Positions 21,001 through 33,400 of a DNA stretch of 64,000 nucleotides are shown here, piece by piece. Position 1 is the stretch's first letter, and every line of letters starts with the position of its first letter. The DNA lies in contig NC_133566.1 of assembly GCF_048773025.1 (NCBI RefSeq), forward strand, positions 15,843,001 through 15,907,000, in the 5' to 3' direction. This DNA is from Camelus bactrianus. Lineage: Eukaryota > Chordata > Mammalia > Artiodactyla > Camelidae. A model generated the notes under the pieces. The model did no database searches and had not been told where the DNA came from. It saw nothing but the letters and a program-made list of their open reading frames with translations. Position numbers and translations under genes: made by a program.

Positions 21001-21530
21001 AAAATCACTTTAAAAGGTGTGTGCGTGTTACGTGGACACGTACATGCAGAGTGGTGAAAATTTGAGATGGAGTTTGAACCAGGCAGTGCTCTACCTTCCT
21101 GCTTCAGCTCAGACTATAAACAAGCGTCCTTTTCGTGGTCTATTTGGGGCTATGTTTTTTTTCACATTTTTATACTTTGTGTTGGTAATTTTGCTGTTTG
21201 AAGTAGCCCGAGAGTAATGCCAAAGTGCCCTCTAGTGTTCCTAAGTTCAGGAAGGCTGGGGTGGGTCAGCCTCCCGGAGAAAATACTTGTGTTAGATCAT
21301 CATCTGTCAGATGTGAGTTAAGGTGCAGTTGGCCGTGTATCCAGTGTTAATCAGGTATGTGTTGGATAAGGTGTCTCCACACCAAAGCACACATCAAACA
21401 AAGTTATATATTGATCAGCTGATGAAAACGTGTGTGCAGGAACCTGACCTTGTACTTCCTGTCAAGGCAACAGTTCAATGTTCATGGGGACTTGATAGAA
21501 CTACTGTGAACAATGAAAGTTGACTGTATT
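21000..21530 (+). mobile_element. TcMar-Tigger-like DNA transposon relic
   Basis: The sequence GTGGTCTATTTGGGGCTATG, then GTGCCCTCTAGTGTTCCTAA, TATATTGATCAGCTGATGAA and ATGAAAGTTGACTGTATTTA follows a pogo/Tigger-type element as I remember it. No transposase frame survives. The family call is tentative. Confidence 0.5.
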
Positions 21531-21995
21531 TATCGGTACAAAACACCTTTTGTAAGCGTCTCCTTCAAAGGCTATAAAGCACTATATTAGCAGGAGCTTT
21601 GGGGAGGATGTCCTGGCCCAGGGGACCAGTGCCTCTCATCGTACATCCTCCGAGCCTGCGGGGGGCAGTGGGTCCCTGTGGTGGGGGGCGTGGTGCCACT
21701 GAGCAGCCTGCTGGGACTAGTCCATCACTGAGGCTGTCATTTCAGAGAATGGAAAGCTCACCAGCCATCCGCCAGAAGGGATCAGGGCAGGAAGTAAAAA
21801 TTCTCAATAAAACTACACGCTGCTATGTTGTCCTCACTGTCCTGGCACTGCCCCTGATCAGCCTTGCTGTGGCCACCTCCTCTCAGCTGTCCCGTATGAG
21901 ACTGTTCTGGAACCTGGGCTGGCAGTGTCCCATACCCACCAGTGCAGTCCCTGGGAGTTGGGGGTCGGGTTGGCCTCAGGTTTCACTGGGACCAT
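21530..21995. other. Unique intergenic DNA
   Basis: No recognisable gene or repeat. The plus-strand frame at 21599-22015 shows a hydrophobic stretch (VVLTVLALPLISLAVATSS) but no family match or coding context that I can support. Confidence 0.35.
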
Positions 21996-22130
21996 CAGGC
22001 AGGACCATTTATTGAGAGCCTGCCCTGTGCCAGGCACCATGTTAAGCACTTTATGAAAATGAACCCAGTCCTCTCAACGCGTCAGTCCTGTTATTGCTGA
22101 GGTGCAGAAAGGGGCCATAACTTGCCTGGG
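21995..22130 (-). mobile_element. MIR SINE
   Basis: TTTATTGAGAGCCTGCCCTG and TGCCAGGCACCATGTTAAGC, then GCACTTTATGAAAATG, follow the reverse MIR 3' end and body. Confidence 0.7.
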
Positions 22131-22755
22131 CTCCATACTAGTTTCCTGGGCTCAGCCCTGCTCCTAACATTTGTGCGGCCCAGGCCCATGCGCCCTCAGT
22201 CTCGGTATAGAAGGTTTATATCTAGCTGACAAGTTGTTGAAATACATGCTTCTCCAACCTTGACAGATATGCCTTTTCAGCCAGCCTGGAAGGCCAGGTC
22301 CAATCTAGGATTTTTGGATTTCCTTACTGGAACCTGCTGGGGTGGGGCGAGCTGGCCCCAGCCCTTGGCCACGGCCCAGCCTCCCCACTCCATCTTGCAT
22401 CATGAGGAGTCCTCATGCCTGTATGTGAACACCCAGCCCACTCACTGTCACACAGCATCCACCCTGCAAACTGCGGCCCTTGGCACAGGGACATGTCCTC
22501 TGGCAGCACAGTCCACCTCGGAGGATGGATGCTGAGCAGAGGGCTGCAAGGACTGGGCAGCAGGCACGGGGCTGTGTGAGCTTGAACTTCCAGCGTCCAG
22601 GGGCTGGCCCCTGTGGGGGTATGTCTCCTTGTCCCTGCAGAGAGGCTGGCAGAGGTGGCCCTCTGAGGCTGAGGTCTGTGGTCTGGTCATGGGTGATTGA
22701 CAGGGCATGACTGTCTAATACCAAATTATCTTTGAATTCCTGGGATAAACACAAT
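22130..22755. other. Unique intergenic DNA
   Basis: Single-copy sequence without recognisable gene features. Overlapping frames on both strands between 22400 and 22800 have no domain support. Confidence 0.4.
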
Positions 22756-23125
22756 TTGATATGTATCTTGGTCTGCCCCAGCTGCCATAACAGCATACCT
22801 ACAAACTGGATGGCTTCAATGACAGAAATGTATTTTCTTACAGTTCTGGAGGCTGAAAGTTAGAGATCAGAGTGTCAGTCTCTTGTGTGGACACAGCTCC
22901 TGGCTTGCAGACTCTAGTAAGTGAAGAATCTCACTGTGAGAAACAGAGACAGGGAGAGAGGGAGAGAGAAAGACAGAGAAATCTTTCTCTTCTTAAAAGG
23001 CCACAGTCCTATCGGATTAGAACCCCACCCTCATGACTTCACTTAACCATAATCACCTCCTAAGGACTCCACTCCCAGATACAGTCACATGGGGGTGGGT
23101 AGGGCTTCAACATATGAACTTGAAG
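22755..23125 (-). mobile_element. MLT1-type solo LTR (ERVL-MaLR fossil)
   Basis: The reversed ends CTGCCATAACAGCATACCTA, the central TACAGTTCTGGAGGCTGAAA, a GA-rich part and GGGCTTCAACATATGAACTT follow the MLT1 LTR. The family is old, placental or earlier in age. It is a solo LTR with no internal part next to it. Confidence 0.75.
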
Positions 23126-23755
23126 GAGATGCAGGTCAGTCTGCAGCCCTCATCTGAGAACTTGTGGGGGAGAACTGTTCTGGAATTCGGACTTTTTCAG
23201 CTTTTACAAAGGGAAACAGTGACTGCACCGCATAATCTCTTATCACCCGAGTCTGGGGAAGAGCTCTGTAGTCAAACATCATGAGGCTTCTGCTGCAAAC
23301 GTTTGAATATTAAGCTAAGTGGGATAAATAAGGTCTGTAAGTGGCCTCTTTTTACTTCAGGTTCTGCCTCCAAATGACTTATGGGAAGGGTGGTTATTTC
23401 AGAGCTTCTTAGATTTCAGAATCTTGGATAACAGGTTGTGGACCTGTATTTTATTTAGGACTTATGATCTATGTTCATAAGTGAAGGAGGCTTATCATTT
23501 TCTAGTCTCGTGATGTCCTCATCTGCTCAGGTAATAATAATCTCATAACAGGAATGAGAAAGAGCTGCTTCCTTTCCTGTTGTTGCCTCTGTTCTAAATT
23601 CCCTGGCAGCCAAAACACGTGCAGGGTCATCGGGAACCTCTTGGGTCCTTCCCTGCGCTGCAGACCTGCGCGTCAGAACCCACCGCAGGTAAACAAGATG
23701 GGTGCCCAGCTGTTAGCAGATAGAGGGACCCTTAAAGTGGAAAGCCCACCTCCCA
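23125..23755. other. Unique intergenic DNA
   Basis: No gene or repeat recognised. Moderately AT-rich to 23560, then more GC-rich. Confidence 0.4.
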
Positions 23756-24235
23756 ACTGTGTGGGTCCTTGCCCACTGCCTGAGAAAGAATTCTCAATCG
23801 AGGCAGAGGGACAAAGTGAAAAAAGAGCTGCCCTTATTGCTCAGAGAGAGGGAAAGAAAAAACATTCGAGCGGGAAGCCGTCAACCAGGCAGCCGGCCGA
23901 GACAGCTCCAGCCGCCCTTTCCAGCCGCAGGGCCTTTTACTGGAAGGCTCTGCCATCATTAGCTTTGTTCCAGTGGTCGTGCTGGTTACTTTCTGTTACA
24001 GGCTCTTCCCTCCCTGGAGCTCGGCCGTGAAACAGAAACTTCCGCGGGAACAAAGAAAGAGATGCCTGGGGTGTGTCCTTGGGATTGATGCAGCAGCTGT
24101 GGGACATAAATCGTCCTGCGGTAGGACTAAGTCCTTGGAATTAAGGAGCCAGATGTGGGATAAGAGAAATGCCCTGCCTTTCATCAGCCTGGCACTTTCT
24201 TTCCCTTGTTAATCAGCTGGGGTCGGTAAGCCTGC
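23755..24235 (-). mobile_element. Possible solo LTR fossil
   Basis: The wording around GAGAAAGAATTCTCAATCGA and GCCCTTATTGCTCAGAGAGA resembles the reversed R-U5 part of a class I or II LTR, with GC-rich regulatory-looking DNA following. The family is not established and the edges are approximate. Confidence 0.35.
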
Positions 24236-25425
24236 CTCCATCACCTCTCTGACAGCCTTCTTCATTGAGAGACCCTCGTCCCCCATGGCCACCAGTATCC
24301 CTCCCAGGGAGGGGTGTTTGCCCTTGGAGATGAGTGCAATTCCCACCCAGGGGGAGCTCAGGGGCAGGTTTGGTGGAAGTGAAACCCCACCTTGTCCCAG
24401 TCTCAGCCCCCTTTGCATCCACGTTGAGCAGCAGCCACCAATGCTGCAGCTATAGGCAAAGGTCAAGGTCAAGGTCAAGAGGAGTGTAAGGAGGAAGGAG
24501 GGCAGGCCCTGGATAAATGACAGCTAGGCCGTGGCATTTTCCCTTCTGTAACGGGTTCCCTCCCCTGGCCTGCCTTCACCACAGGGTCAGACTACAAAGT
24601 CCTTTGTATGCCTGGCACTCCTCCTTGGCAGCCTCCTCCTGGAATACGACAGCGCAGAGGCAGTGTCCCAGCAATGTCACCAGGAACACCCCAGGATCGT
24701 TGGACCTCTCACCAGCCTCCCCAGGTACCCTGCTAAGTACCCCACATGACCCTTTCCCAGAAGCTTAAGGGAGTCATGTGCTTTCTGTGACCTAGTTTCA
24801 TTCCTACAGAGTGCCTGCTGAGCATGACTGTCCACCAGGGAGCACAGGGTCCCTGCCCTTGGGTTCTGCTAAGCTGAGTGCTCTGGCTGCAGAGGAAGTG
24901 TCCAGCTGGAGGTTAGGGGCATCGGGGAGGTGGGGGCCCAGAGACCATGAGACCATGAGACTTAAGCCAGCAGTGATGGTGCCCAGTGCGTATGTGCCCA
25001 CTGAGTTGTTCAGTAACGTTGTTATGAAGGCCACTCCTGTGTGCCAGGCACCGAGCAGCAAGGATGCCTGAGACTGGAGTTTGGCCAGTGGAAGGCTGGC
25101 CAGGGAACAGATGTAGTGAGCCCTGGGCCGAAGCTGCTCTCAAAGGGCAGTCAAGGCCGTCAGGCCCAGGAGCAAGGGACTCAGATCACAGGAGAGCAGT
25201 GTGGGCTGTGTCTAGACTGGGGAGGGGCAATGAACCCTCAAGGGGCGCATGAGGATGAAACGGGAGTGAAAAGGTGCGAAGAGAACATGGTTCTGACGTC
25301 CTGGAGGGAGGTACCCAGAGGAACACTGGCTCACTCAAGGTTGCAAGGCTCCGCAGGACTCCTTCAAACAGCACAGACGCCCCCTTAGTCCAACAGGCCA
25401 CCTAATGGGCTCGATCCTTCAGCCA
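24235..25425. other. Unique intergenic DNA with a tandem AGGTCA cluster
   Basis: Single-copy sequence. The one feature of note is three tandem AGGTCA half-sites at 24460-24477. No gene is supported by the short overlapping frames. Confidence 0.45.
24460..24477 (+). promoter_or_regulatory. Three tandem nuclear-receptor half-sites (DR0)
   Basis: AGGTCA occurs three times head to tail with no spacer, which also creates two overlapping TCAAGGTCA sites, the extended half-site of ERR and SF-1-type receptors. It lies in unique intergenic DNA, 17 kb from NEURL3 and 26 kb from the end of NCAPH. Binding is inferred from motif only. Confidence 0.4.
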
Positions 25426-25622
25426 CACGCAGTAATAATATATCCAGCATTTCCCGAGCACCTACTATGAGCCGGACACTGAGTCAGCTGTGTCCTCACA
25501 GTCCCATGATGCTTGTACCATTGTCATCAAGTCCCTGCACAGCTGAGGGCACTGAGGTCAGTGAGGAGAGTGTCCACGGTCCCACGGCTAGGAAGTGGCA
25601 GATCTGGGATTGCCAGCCATGT
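25425..25622 (-). mobile_element. MIR SINE, left half of a head-to-head pair
   Basis: CGAGCACCTACTATGAGCCG, then TGTCCTCACAGTCCCATGAT and TCCCACGGCTAGGAAGTGGC, follow the reverse MIR over nearly its full length. Confidence 0.75.
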
Positions 25623-25740
25623 AACTTGGCCACATTACATGGCCTCTCTGAGGCTCAGTGTTCTCAAATGAAAATAAAGATTATAGCAGGGCCTAAACCT
25701 TGGGGATGTTGTGAGGGTCCATGTGAAAATTCTAACAGGA
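25622..25740 (+). mobile_element. MIR SINE, right half of a head-to-head pair
   Basis: GTAACTTGGCCACATTACAT and GGCCTCTCTGAGGCTCAGTG, then GATGTTGTGAGGGTCC, follow the sense MIR. It begins directly where the reversed copy stops. Confidence 0.65.
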
Positions 25741-25744
25741 ATGG

Positions 25745-26205
25745 ACTTGAGATAGGCTCGGACCTCGGACCCTTTACAGGAGTGCCTGCACCTGGACGAA
25801 CGTCTCCTGGAGCAGCAGAATACAAAGAAACTATAAAGGCCTAAAAATAACTGCCTGCATGCGCAGTTGGGGCAAATTATGAACAAGAAGATACAAAGCG
25901 GCCACAAACCAACTGCCACTTCCAAGGAGCCAAGAACAAAGGCAGGGCCCCGTGCATGATCCCTGCGCACAGCTCCACCAAGGGGGTGGGCGGACCACCT
26001 AAGCTCCGCCTCCTGCCCAACCCACTGACCCGCCCCTACCCTCACTCCATTTAAGACGCCACCTTGCCTGCCCTCAAGGAGCCAGCAAGGTACTTGTTTT
26101 CATTCCTTCCTGCTACAGCAGCAGCCCCAAGAAGCCTTTCCTGAATTCCTCTTACAGATTTCTGTTGATTAAAGAATCTAAGGACCCAGGTTGGTAACAG
26201 AATCA
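25745..26205 (+). mobile_element. Solo LTR fossil, probably class I
   Basis: It has the layout of an LTR: a GC-rich U3 (GCCTGCATGCGCAGTTGGGG), a TATA-like CATTTAAGACGCC near 26047, a short R and an ATTAAAG poly(A)-type signal near 26169, ending near GGTTGGTAACA. No internal retroviral part adjoins it. The family is uncertain. Confidence 0.5.
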
Positions 26206-27165
26206 AAACAAACTGATGTTAGCTATCGTTGGCTATCATGCAGATTCATTTCTGAATCTTAAACACTGGCATTACTGAGCCCTTGAAATTGAACTTCAAG
26301 GAGGCAGTGACTGCAGATGGAACAGAAGGAGGCCTTGGAGGCTTGATTCCCAGCACAGAAGGCTTCCGTGACCAACAGGGCTATTCATTTGCACCTGGAA
26401 TGATTTCCTTACAAGCCTAGTTGTCCCGATTAAAACCAATTAGTGGTTGGTGCTTCCAAGAGTAACAAGGACTTGATTAGATTACCCTTCGGACTGACAA
26501 CTGGGGAAAAAAAAAAAAACCAGACAAAATATGTAAAACAATGTTTTTCAAGATGTTGGACAGCAGGCAGTGAACATCAGTAATCCCTGAGAAAGGAGCC
26601 AGGCAATCAAGGATCATCCCCTGGGCAGCAGCTGCAAAAACCAGGGCACCAGGCAAGAGACAAACTCTTGTTAGAAGATTCCAGCTACCTGGAGTGAGGC
26701 AGAGGGAGCCCGCAAGGATGGGGTGTGCAGGCCTCTGTCTTTGGAGAGTATGTCAATTGGCCCCAGGTGTGTTAAATTAGATGCCTGCCCTCAGGCCAAA
26801 GCTTTAAGATCAGCAAACAGACGTCTTTCACAGGAAGCCTGCACACTTTTCAGTCGGCTGCCCCTGCTCTGCTCCGTTCCCCGATGCTGGTGAGTCCACA
26901 CAGGAGTTTTTTAAGAACCATTTCTCTGTTTGCTGTAACTGCAAAGCTCATAAGCCCCATTGGCTTTGGAAGCTTGATGTTTGGAGGCCTCGTCTCTCAG
27001 GGGCGGGTCTTAAAAGTTGGGGTGCCAGATGTGGGGTTCAAGTCCTTCGCTCCTCAGGGAGAAGCGCTGGGTTTTGAGTTCCCTCCTGCTTGTGGGTCGC
27101 CGTACTGGGGGCGTAGGTTATCACAAGATTGTGTCTCAGTCTCTCCTACCCGCTTCCAGGTGGGG
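26205..27165. other. Mixed intergenic DNA, partly repeat-like
   Basis: The second half (about 26800-27160, with CTCATAAGCCCCATTGGCTT and GGTGCCAGATGTGGGGTTCA) has wording I associate with a dispersed mammalian repeat, but I cannot name it. The first half looks unique. No coding signal beyond a 101-codon frame without motifs. Confidence 0.35.
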
Positions 27166-27755
27166 TTTTTTTTTTCATTCTTTTTTTAACTGAAGTCTAG
27201 TCAGTTTACAATGTTGTGTTAATTTCTGGTGAACAGCATAATGTTTAGTCATACATATATATACATATATTCATTTTCATATTCTTTTTAATTATAGGTT
27301 ACTACAAGATACTGAATATAGTTCCCTATGCTATACAGTATAAACTTACTGTTTATCTATTTTATATGTAATAGTTGGTATCTGCAAATTTCAAATTCCC
27401 AATTTATCCCTCCCACCCCCGTTACCCCTGGTAGCCATGAGTTTACTTTCTATGTCTGTGAGTCTGTTTCTGATTTGCATCTCTGTCTTTTTTTTTTTTA
27501 GATTCTATATATAAGTGATATGGTGTTTTTCTTTGTTTTTCTGGCTTAATTCACTTAGAATGACGATCTCCAGGTCCATCCATGTTGCTGCAAATGGCAT
27601 TATTTTATTCTTTTTTATGGCTGAGTAGTATTCCATTGTATAAATATACCACAACATCTTTATCCAGTCATCTGTCGATGGACATTTGGGTTGTTTCCAT
27701 GTCTTGACTATTGTAAATAGTGTTGCTGTGAACATTAGGGTGCAGGTGTCTTTTT

Positions 27756-27896
27756 CATTTTTAGGATTTGGGGGGTTTGAGGGAGGGAGATAATTAGGCT
27801 TATTCATTTATTTTTAGAGGAGGTACTGGGGATTGAACCCAGGACCTTGTACATGCTAAGGATGTACTCTACCACTTAAGCTGTACCCTCCCCCCA
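27756..27896 (-). mobile_element. Camelid tRNA-derived SINE inserted in L1
   Basis: On the minus strand it reads as a tRNA-like head with A box and B box (GGTTCAATCCCCAGTACCTC) followed by a short tail. A 9-bp direct repeat TGTCTTTTT flanks it at 27747-27755 and 27897-27905. It is younger than the L1 it interrupts. Confidence 0.88.
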
Positions 27897-28589
27897 TGTC
27901 TTTTTGAATTATATTTTTCTTCAGATATATGCCCAGGAGTGGGATTGCTGGATCATACGGTAAGTTTATTTTTAGTTTTTTTAAGGAACCCCCATACTGT
28001 CCTCCATAGTGGCTGCACCAATTTACATTCCCACCAACAGTGTAGGAGGGTTCCTTTTTCTCCACACCCTCTCCAGCATTTATGGTTTGTGGCCTTTTTA
28101 ATGATGGCCATTCTAACTGGTTTGAGGTGATACCTCGTTGTAGTTTTGTTTTGCATTTCTCTAGTAATTAGCAATGTTGAGCATCTTTTCATGTGTCTGT
28201 TGGCCATCTGGATGTCTTCTTCGGAGAAATATCTATTTAGGTCTTCTGCCCACTTTTGATTGTGTTGCTTGTTTTTTGATATTAAGCTGTATAAGCTGTT
28301 TGTATATTTTGGAAATTAGTCCCTTGTCGGTTGCATCATTTGCAAGTATTTTCTCCCATTCTGTAGGTTGTCTTTTCATTTTGTTGATGGTATCCTTAGC
28401 TGTGCAAAAGCTTTTAAGTTTAATTAGGTCCCATTTGTTTATTTTTGTTTTTGTTTCCATTACTCTAGGAGCTTATCTGAAAAAAAATTGCTGTGATTTA
28501 TGTCAAAGAGTGTCCTGCCTGTTTTCCTCTAGGAGTTTAATAGTATCCAGTCTTACATTTAGGTCTTTAATGCATTTTAATCTTTTTTA

Positions 28590-28690
28590 TTTTCCTTTGG
28601 GGGGAGATAATTCGGTTTTTATTTATGTATGTATTTTAATGGAGTTACTGGGGATTGAACCCAGGACCACTGAGCTGCATCCGCCCTGCT
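28590..28690 (-). mobile_element. Camelid tRNA-derived SINE, internally shortened
   Basis: GGGGATTGAACCCAGGACCA runs straight to CTGAGCTGCATC, so the part between B box and A box seen in the other copies is missing. It too lies in the antisense L1. Confidence 0.75.
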
Positions 28691-30439
28691 TCTTTGATCT
28701 ATTTTGAGTTTATTTTTGTGTGTGGTGTTAGAGATTGTTCTAATTTCACTCTTTTACAGGTAGCTGTCCAGTTTTCCCAGCACCACTTGTTGAAGAGACT
28801 GTCTTTTCTCCATTGTATATTCTTGCCTCCTTTGTCATAGATTAATTGACCATAAGTGCGTGGGTTTATTTCTGGACTCTCTATCCTGTTACATTGATTT
28901 ATGTGTCTGTTTTTTATGCCAGTACCGTACCATTTTGATTAGCTTTGTAGTATAGTCTGAAGTCAGGGAGCATGAGTCCCCCAGCTCCATTCTCCTTTCT
29001 TAAGATTGTTTTGGCTATTGGGGGTCTTTTGTGTTTTCATACAAATTTTAACATTTTTTGTTCCAGCTCTATGAAAAATGTCATTAATAACGTGATAGGG
29101 ATTGCATTGAATCTGTAGATTGCCTTGGGTAGTATGATAATTTTTAACAACATTGATTCTTGCAATCCAAGAACACAGTATATCTTTCCACCTGTTTGTG
29201 TCATCTTCAGTTTCTTTTATCAGTGTCACAGTTTTCAGGGTACAGGTCCTTTGCCTCCTTAGGTTTATTCCTCCGTATTTTATTCTTTTTGCTGCAGTGG
29301 TAAATGGGATTGTTTCCTTAATTTCTCTTTCTGATATTTTGCTATTAGTGTATAGAAGTGCAACAGACTCATGTATATTAATTTTGTATCCTGCAACTTT
29401 ACCAACTTCATTGGTGAGCTCCAGTAGTTTTCTGGTGGCATCCATAAGATTTTCTATGTATAGTATCATGTCATCTGCAAACAGTGACAATTTTTCTTCT
29501 TCCTTTCCAATGTGGATTGCTTTTATTTCTTTTCCTTCTCTGACTGCTGTGGCTAGGACTTCCAAAACGATGTTGAATAAAAGTGGTGAGAGTGGGCATC
29601 CTTGTCTCGTTTTTGGTCTTGGAGAGAATGTTTGCTTTTAGCTTTTCACCGCTGATGGTGCTAGCTGTGTTTCTCACATACGGCCTTTATTATGTTGAGG
29701 TATGCTCCCTCTACACCTGCTTTGTGGAGAGTTTTTATCACAAATGGATGTTGAATTTTATCAAAAGCTTTTTCTGCATCTATTGATATGATCATATGGT
29801 GCTTATTCTTCAATTTGTCAATGTGGTTTATCACACTGATTTGAGGGTATTGAAAAATCCTTGCATCGCTGGGGTAAATCCCACTTGGTTAGGGTGTATG
29901 ATCCTTTTAATTATTGTTGGAGTCAGTTTGCTAGTATTTTGTTGAGGATTTTTGCATCTATGTTCATCAGTTATATTGGCCTTTAATCTTCTTTTTTGTG
30001 TGATATCTTAGTCTGGTTTTGGTACCAGGGTGGTGGTGACGTTGTGGAATGAGTTTGGAAGTGTTCCTTTGTCTGCAGGTTTCTGGAATAGTTTCAGAAG
30101 GATCGGTGTTCACCCTTCTCTGGTCCTGGACTTTAGTTTGTTGACGGTTTTAAAATTACCAATTCTATGTCAGTACTGGTAATTGGTCTGTTCATATTTT
30201 CTGTTTCTTCCTGGATCCGTCTTGGCGAATCGTACCTTTCTAAGAAATCGTACATTCCTCCTGGGTTGTCCTTTTTGTTGGCGTCTAGTTGCTCATAGTA
30301 GCCTCTTACAATCCCTTGTGTTTCTGTGGTGTCGGTTGTAACTTCTCCTTGTTCGTTTCTGATTTTATTAATTTGGGCCCTCTCCCTTTTTCTCTTAATG
30401 AGTCTGACTAAAGATTTATCAATTTTTTTTTTTTTTTTT

Positions 30440-33400
30440 TACCTAGAGAAGTTCCTTGAACATTTGTCCTAAAGCTGGCTTGGTGGCTGGGTTAAGTTTG
30501 TTTCACCGTGGAGAGTTATGTTTGGTGAGAGCAAGACAATCTCATGGGAAATTAAACGGCTTGCTGAGTAATGTGTGTAATGAGAGTTTAGCGAAGTTTC
30601 CACGGAGTGGGGAATAGTGAGAGGGTGACTCACAACTGTCTCTTCTGTGGTTTGACACAGCCTAGCTGTTGTTGTGACAGCCTGGAGATAAGGGGGGTGG
30701 ATCTCTGAATCTAGCCGCCGGCTCTAATATTCTGTTAGTCTGTAGTAACACCGTGCTGTTGGGTTAATACCCCTAGTGTAGCACCCTTGTTTTCACGTAC
30801 AAAGGGGAAAAAAAGGGTAAATCATAATTTGGATGCCCCAAGGCTAGAGCCTTTGCCAGGACGCCCTTTTGGGTCTGCATGGCTTTAGAATGTTCTGTTT
30901 CCCAGCAAAGAGGTTCAGGTTGATCTTGTTTAAGTAAATTATATAATGGTTGAGCCACTAAAGAGAAGTTTGGAATCCAATTACTACAGTAGCTTGTAAG
31001 GCTTAGAAACCCCCTGAGTTGCCTTTTTTTTTTTTTAAGGCGGGCAGGGAAAGCCAAAATGCCCGTTACTCTGTCTAGAGCAATTAAAAGTCCTTCTTCA
31101 GATATAGTATATCCTATATATTTTACATTAGCTTTACAAAATTGTAATTTTTCTTTGGATACTTTATGTCCCTTAGAAGCAAACTTCTGAAGCAAGTACA
31201 GGTTGTCTTGCTATTTATCAAAGAATTTGAACACAATAGCAAATCATCTACATACTGTGTCAGAACAGACTTATGAGGAAAAACCAGATCGTCTAAGTCT
31301 GTTTCTAATATCTGTGAAAAGTCAGAGGGGCTTTCAGTGCAGCCCGGTGGCATCACGGTCCACGTATGTTGTCATTCATGCCAAGGGAAGACAGAGATGC
31401 TGGTCATCAGATGTACAAGGATGCTGAAGAATGCTCTGCAGAGGTCTGTCACAGAAAAGAAGTCATTGTTTTTAGGGATGCAGGACAGTAAGGTGTGGGG
31501 GTTGGGTACTACAGGATGGCGAGGAATAATAATTGCAGTGATAGATTTCAAATCTTGTACGAATCTCCGACCTTTGCTGTTAGGTTTTGGGCATGTTACA
31601 AGGGCTGGTGCAAGGCAGGTTAAGCCTTTTTTTTTTTTTTTTCTTTAATTGAAGTATAGTCAGTTATAATGTGTCAGTTTCTGGCGTACAGCATCATGTC
31701 CCAGTCAAGGATAAACCCTTTCTTAATGTGAGCTGATATCAAAGGTTTTATTCCTTCTGTGGCTTCCTGCCTCAATGGGTATTGACGAATAGCGGGCAGG
31801 GGTTTTATTTCAATCTATGGTCATTTCATTGGGTGGTGCAGAATGTATTTTCCCTGTGTCTGTAGGATCAAGTGCCCATAATTCTGCAGGTACTGAGCCT
31901 AGCAGTTTTTTTCTTGTTTTGCATCACTCTCAGCATGGGTCACAGACATTATGTGATGAAGGAAATCTGATTGATACTGCAGGTCTAAAAGCATTTCTCC
32001 CTTAGGAGTAAAAGAAATAGGGGCTTCATCAGATTCTAACACAGCTCTACCTCTCAGTGAAGAGGGACACTTTCCACTAGAAAAACGAGTGTCTTCCTTT
32101 AAGTTCTTCTAAGTAAAATTCTAAAGGTAATGACTTAAAAGCCTTGAGGCACGTTAGCAACCCCCACCATGTGTGTTCAAGTATTACTCTGAGGAGAGAG
32201 CCTTTGATTTTGGTAGGGTTTAAGACGGACAGGGTGGCTCCTGTGTCTATTACAGTTTTGTTACTCCCTGTATTCTCATTTCTACTTTGTATTCTCATTT
32301 CTACTTCTCCCATGTGTTAGAAAGAAGAGGAAAGATGTCCGGTGTTCCCCTCGAGCAGCCCTATTCTTGTTTAACTTGGTATTCTGGTCTGAAATCTAGT
32401 CTGTCCTTGAAATCTTTTTTCATTTTTCTGTAGTCCTCCTTTGATGACCTGGTCTTTTACAGTAAAAGCAAATGCTAGGTTTCTTTGTCAGTCGTGGATT
32501 GAACGGGGGTTTGTTAACCACTGACCGACCTTGATTGCTTAATTGGCACAGTTGAAGTTTCATAATTTTTATAGATGTATTCCTGTCCCTCCTAATGGCT
32601 TTGGGAAGTTGGTTGGCCAGTGTGACAAGGGCGTTTGTATGCAATGCGGACCAACTTAAACTGTCTTTTAATTAGTCAGTTCCTCATCTATGCCTTATAA
32701 AAAGGTGGAGTTAAGCAAAGGATCATTTTGGTGGTTAGAGGGATTCAGGTGTCGTGCCTGAATATGGTTTAAAAGTTTTCTGGAACCTCTCCTAGTAATC
32801 TGGGATGGATTCACTTGGTCTTTCTTACATTGCTGAATCTTTCACCGCTCTACAGGTTTGGGAAAGCTCTGGGATACGTCTGAGTAGTTTATGATATTCA
32901 ATTTGAGCGTGTAGGTTATGTAAACTGAAATTCGTTATATTACGGAACTAAACTTGGGTCTGCTTGCCCGTGGGCAGGAAAGCCAATCTACTGACGCCAG
33001 GTTGTGGTGGAGGAAAGTGCAGCATTTATTATAAGGTGCCTGACAGGTAGTCCAGGACAGCTAGTGCTGAACAAAAAACAAAAAATAAAAACAAAAAACC
33101 CCTAAACTCTCTGAAGGTTTTCAGCAAAGCGTTTTTAAAGGCAACGTGATAGAGAGGAGTCCCAGGGTATGCGATCAGCTCGTGCACAGTTCTGATTGGT
33201 TGATGGTGAGGTTCACGGGGCAGTGTTACAGGGGTTAACATTATCAGTCCTTAGGTGCCAAAATCTGCACGTATTGGGCTATAGGGAAGACATTCTGGGT
33301 TATGCATGGTTTAATTTAAACTTTTACTGACCAGAGCGGCTTGTTTTATGGTCTTTTGGACATGCGTTGTACATCGGCTTTGGCCTTGAAGAGGGGAATT

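Larger units (their letters stand above)
27165..30440 (-). mobile_element. Antisense L1 LINE: 3' end through most of ORF2
   Basis: Starting from a poly-T at about 27165, the plus strand runs backwards through the L1 3' untranslated region and ORF2. Minus-strand translations show L1 wording: [39 protein letters not shown] and, in the reverse transcriptase part near 29500, the [11 protein letters not shown] motif. The frame is broken many times. It carries two camelid SINEs (27756-27896 and 28590-28690) and stops abruptly near 30440 against a retroviral fossil. Confidence 0.9.

Noticed and set aside
23698-23715. ATGGGTGCCCAGCTG, another NEURL3-like start
   Set aside because: It is 16 kb downstream of the gene with no partner exon, so it is coincidence.
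27756-27896. tRNA-like A and B boxes (also at 28590, 53408 and 54505)
   Set aside because: They belong to a dispersed SINE with tail and target duplications, not to a functional tRNA gene; no intact cloverleaf is expected.
28963-29565. A 200-codon minus-strand frame with [11 protein letters not shown]
   Set aside because: It is L1 ORF2 reverse transcriptase inside a broken antisense L1, not a host gene.
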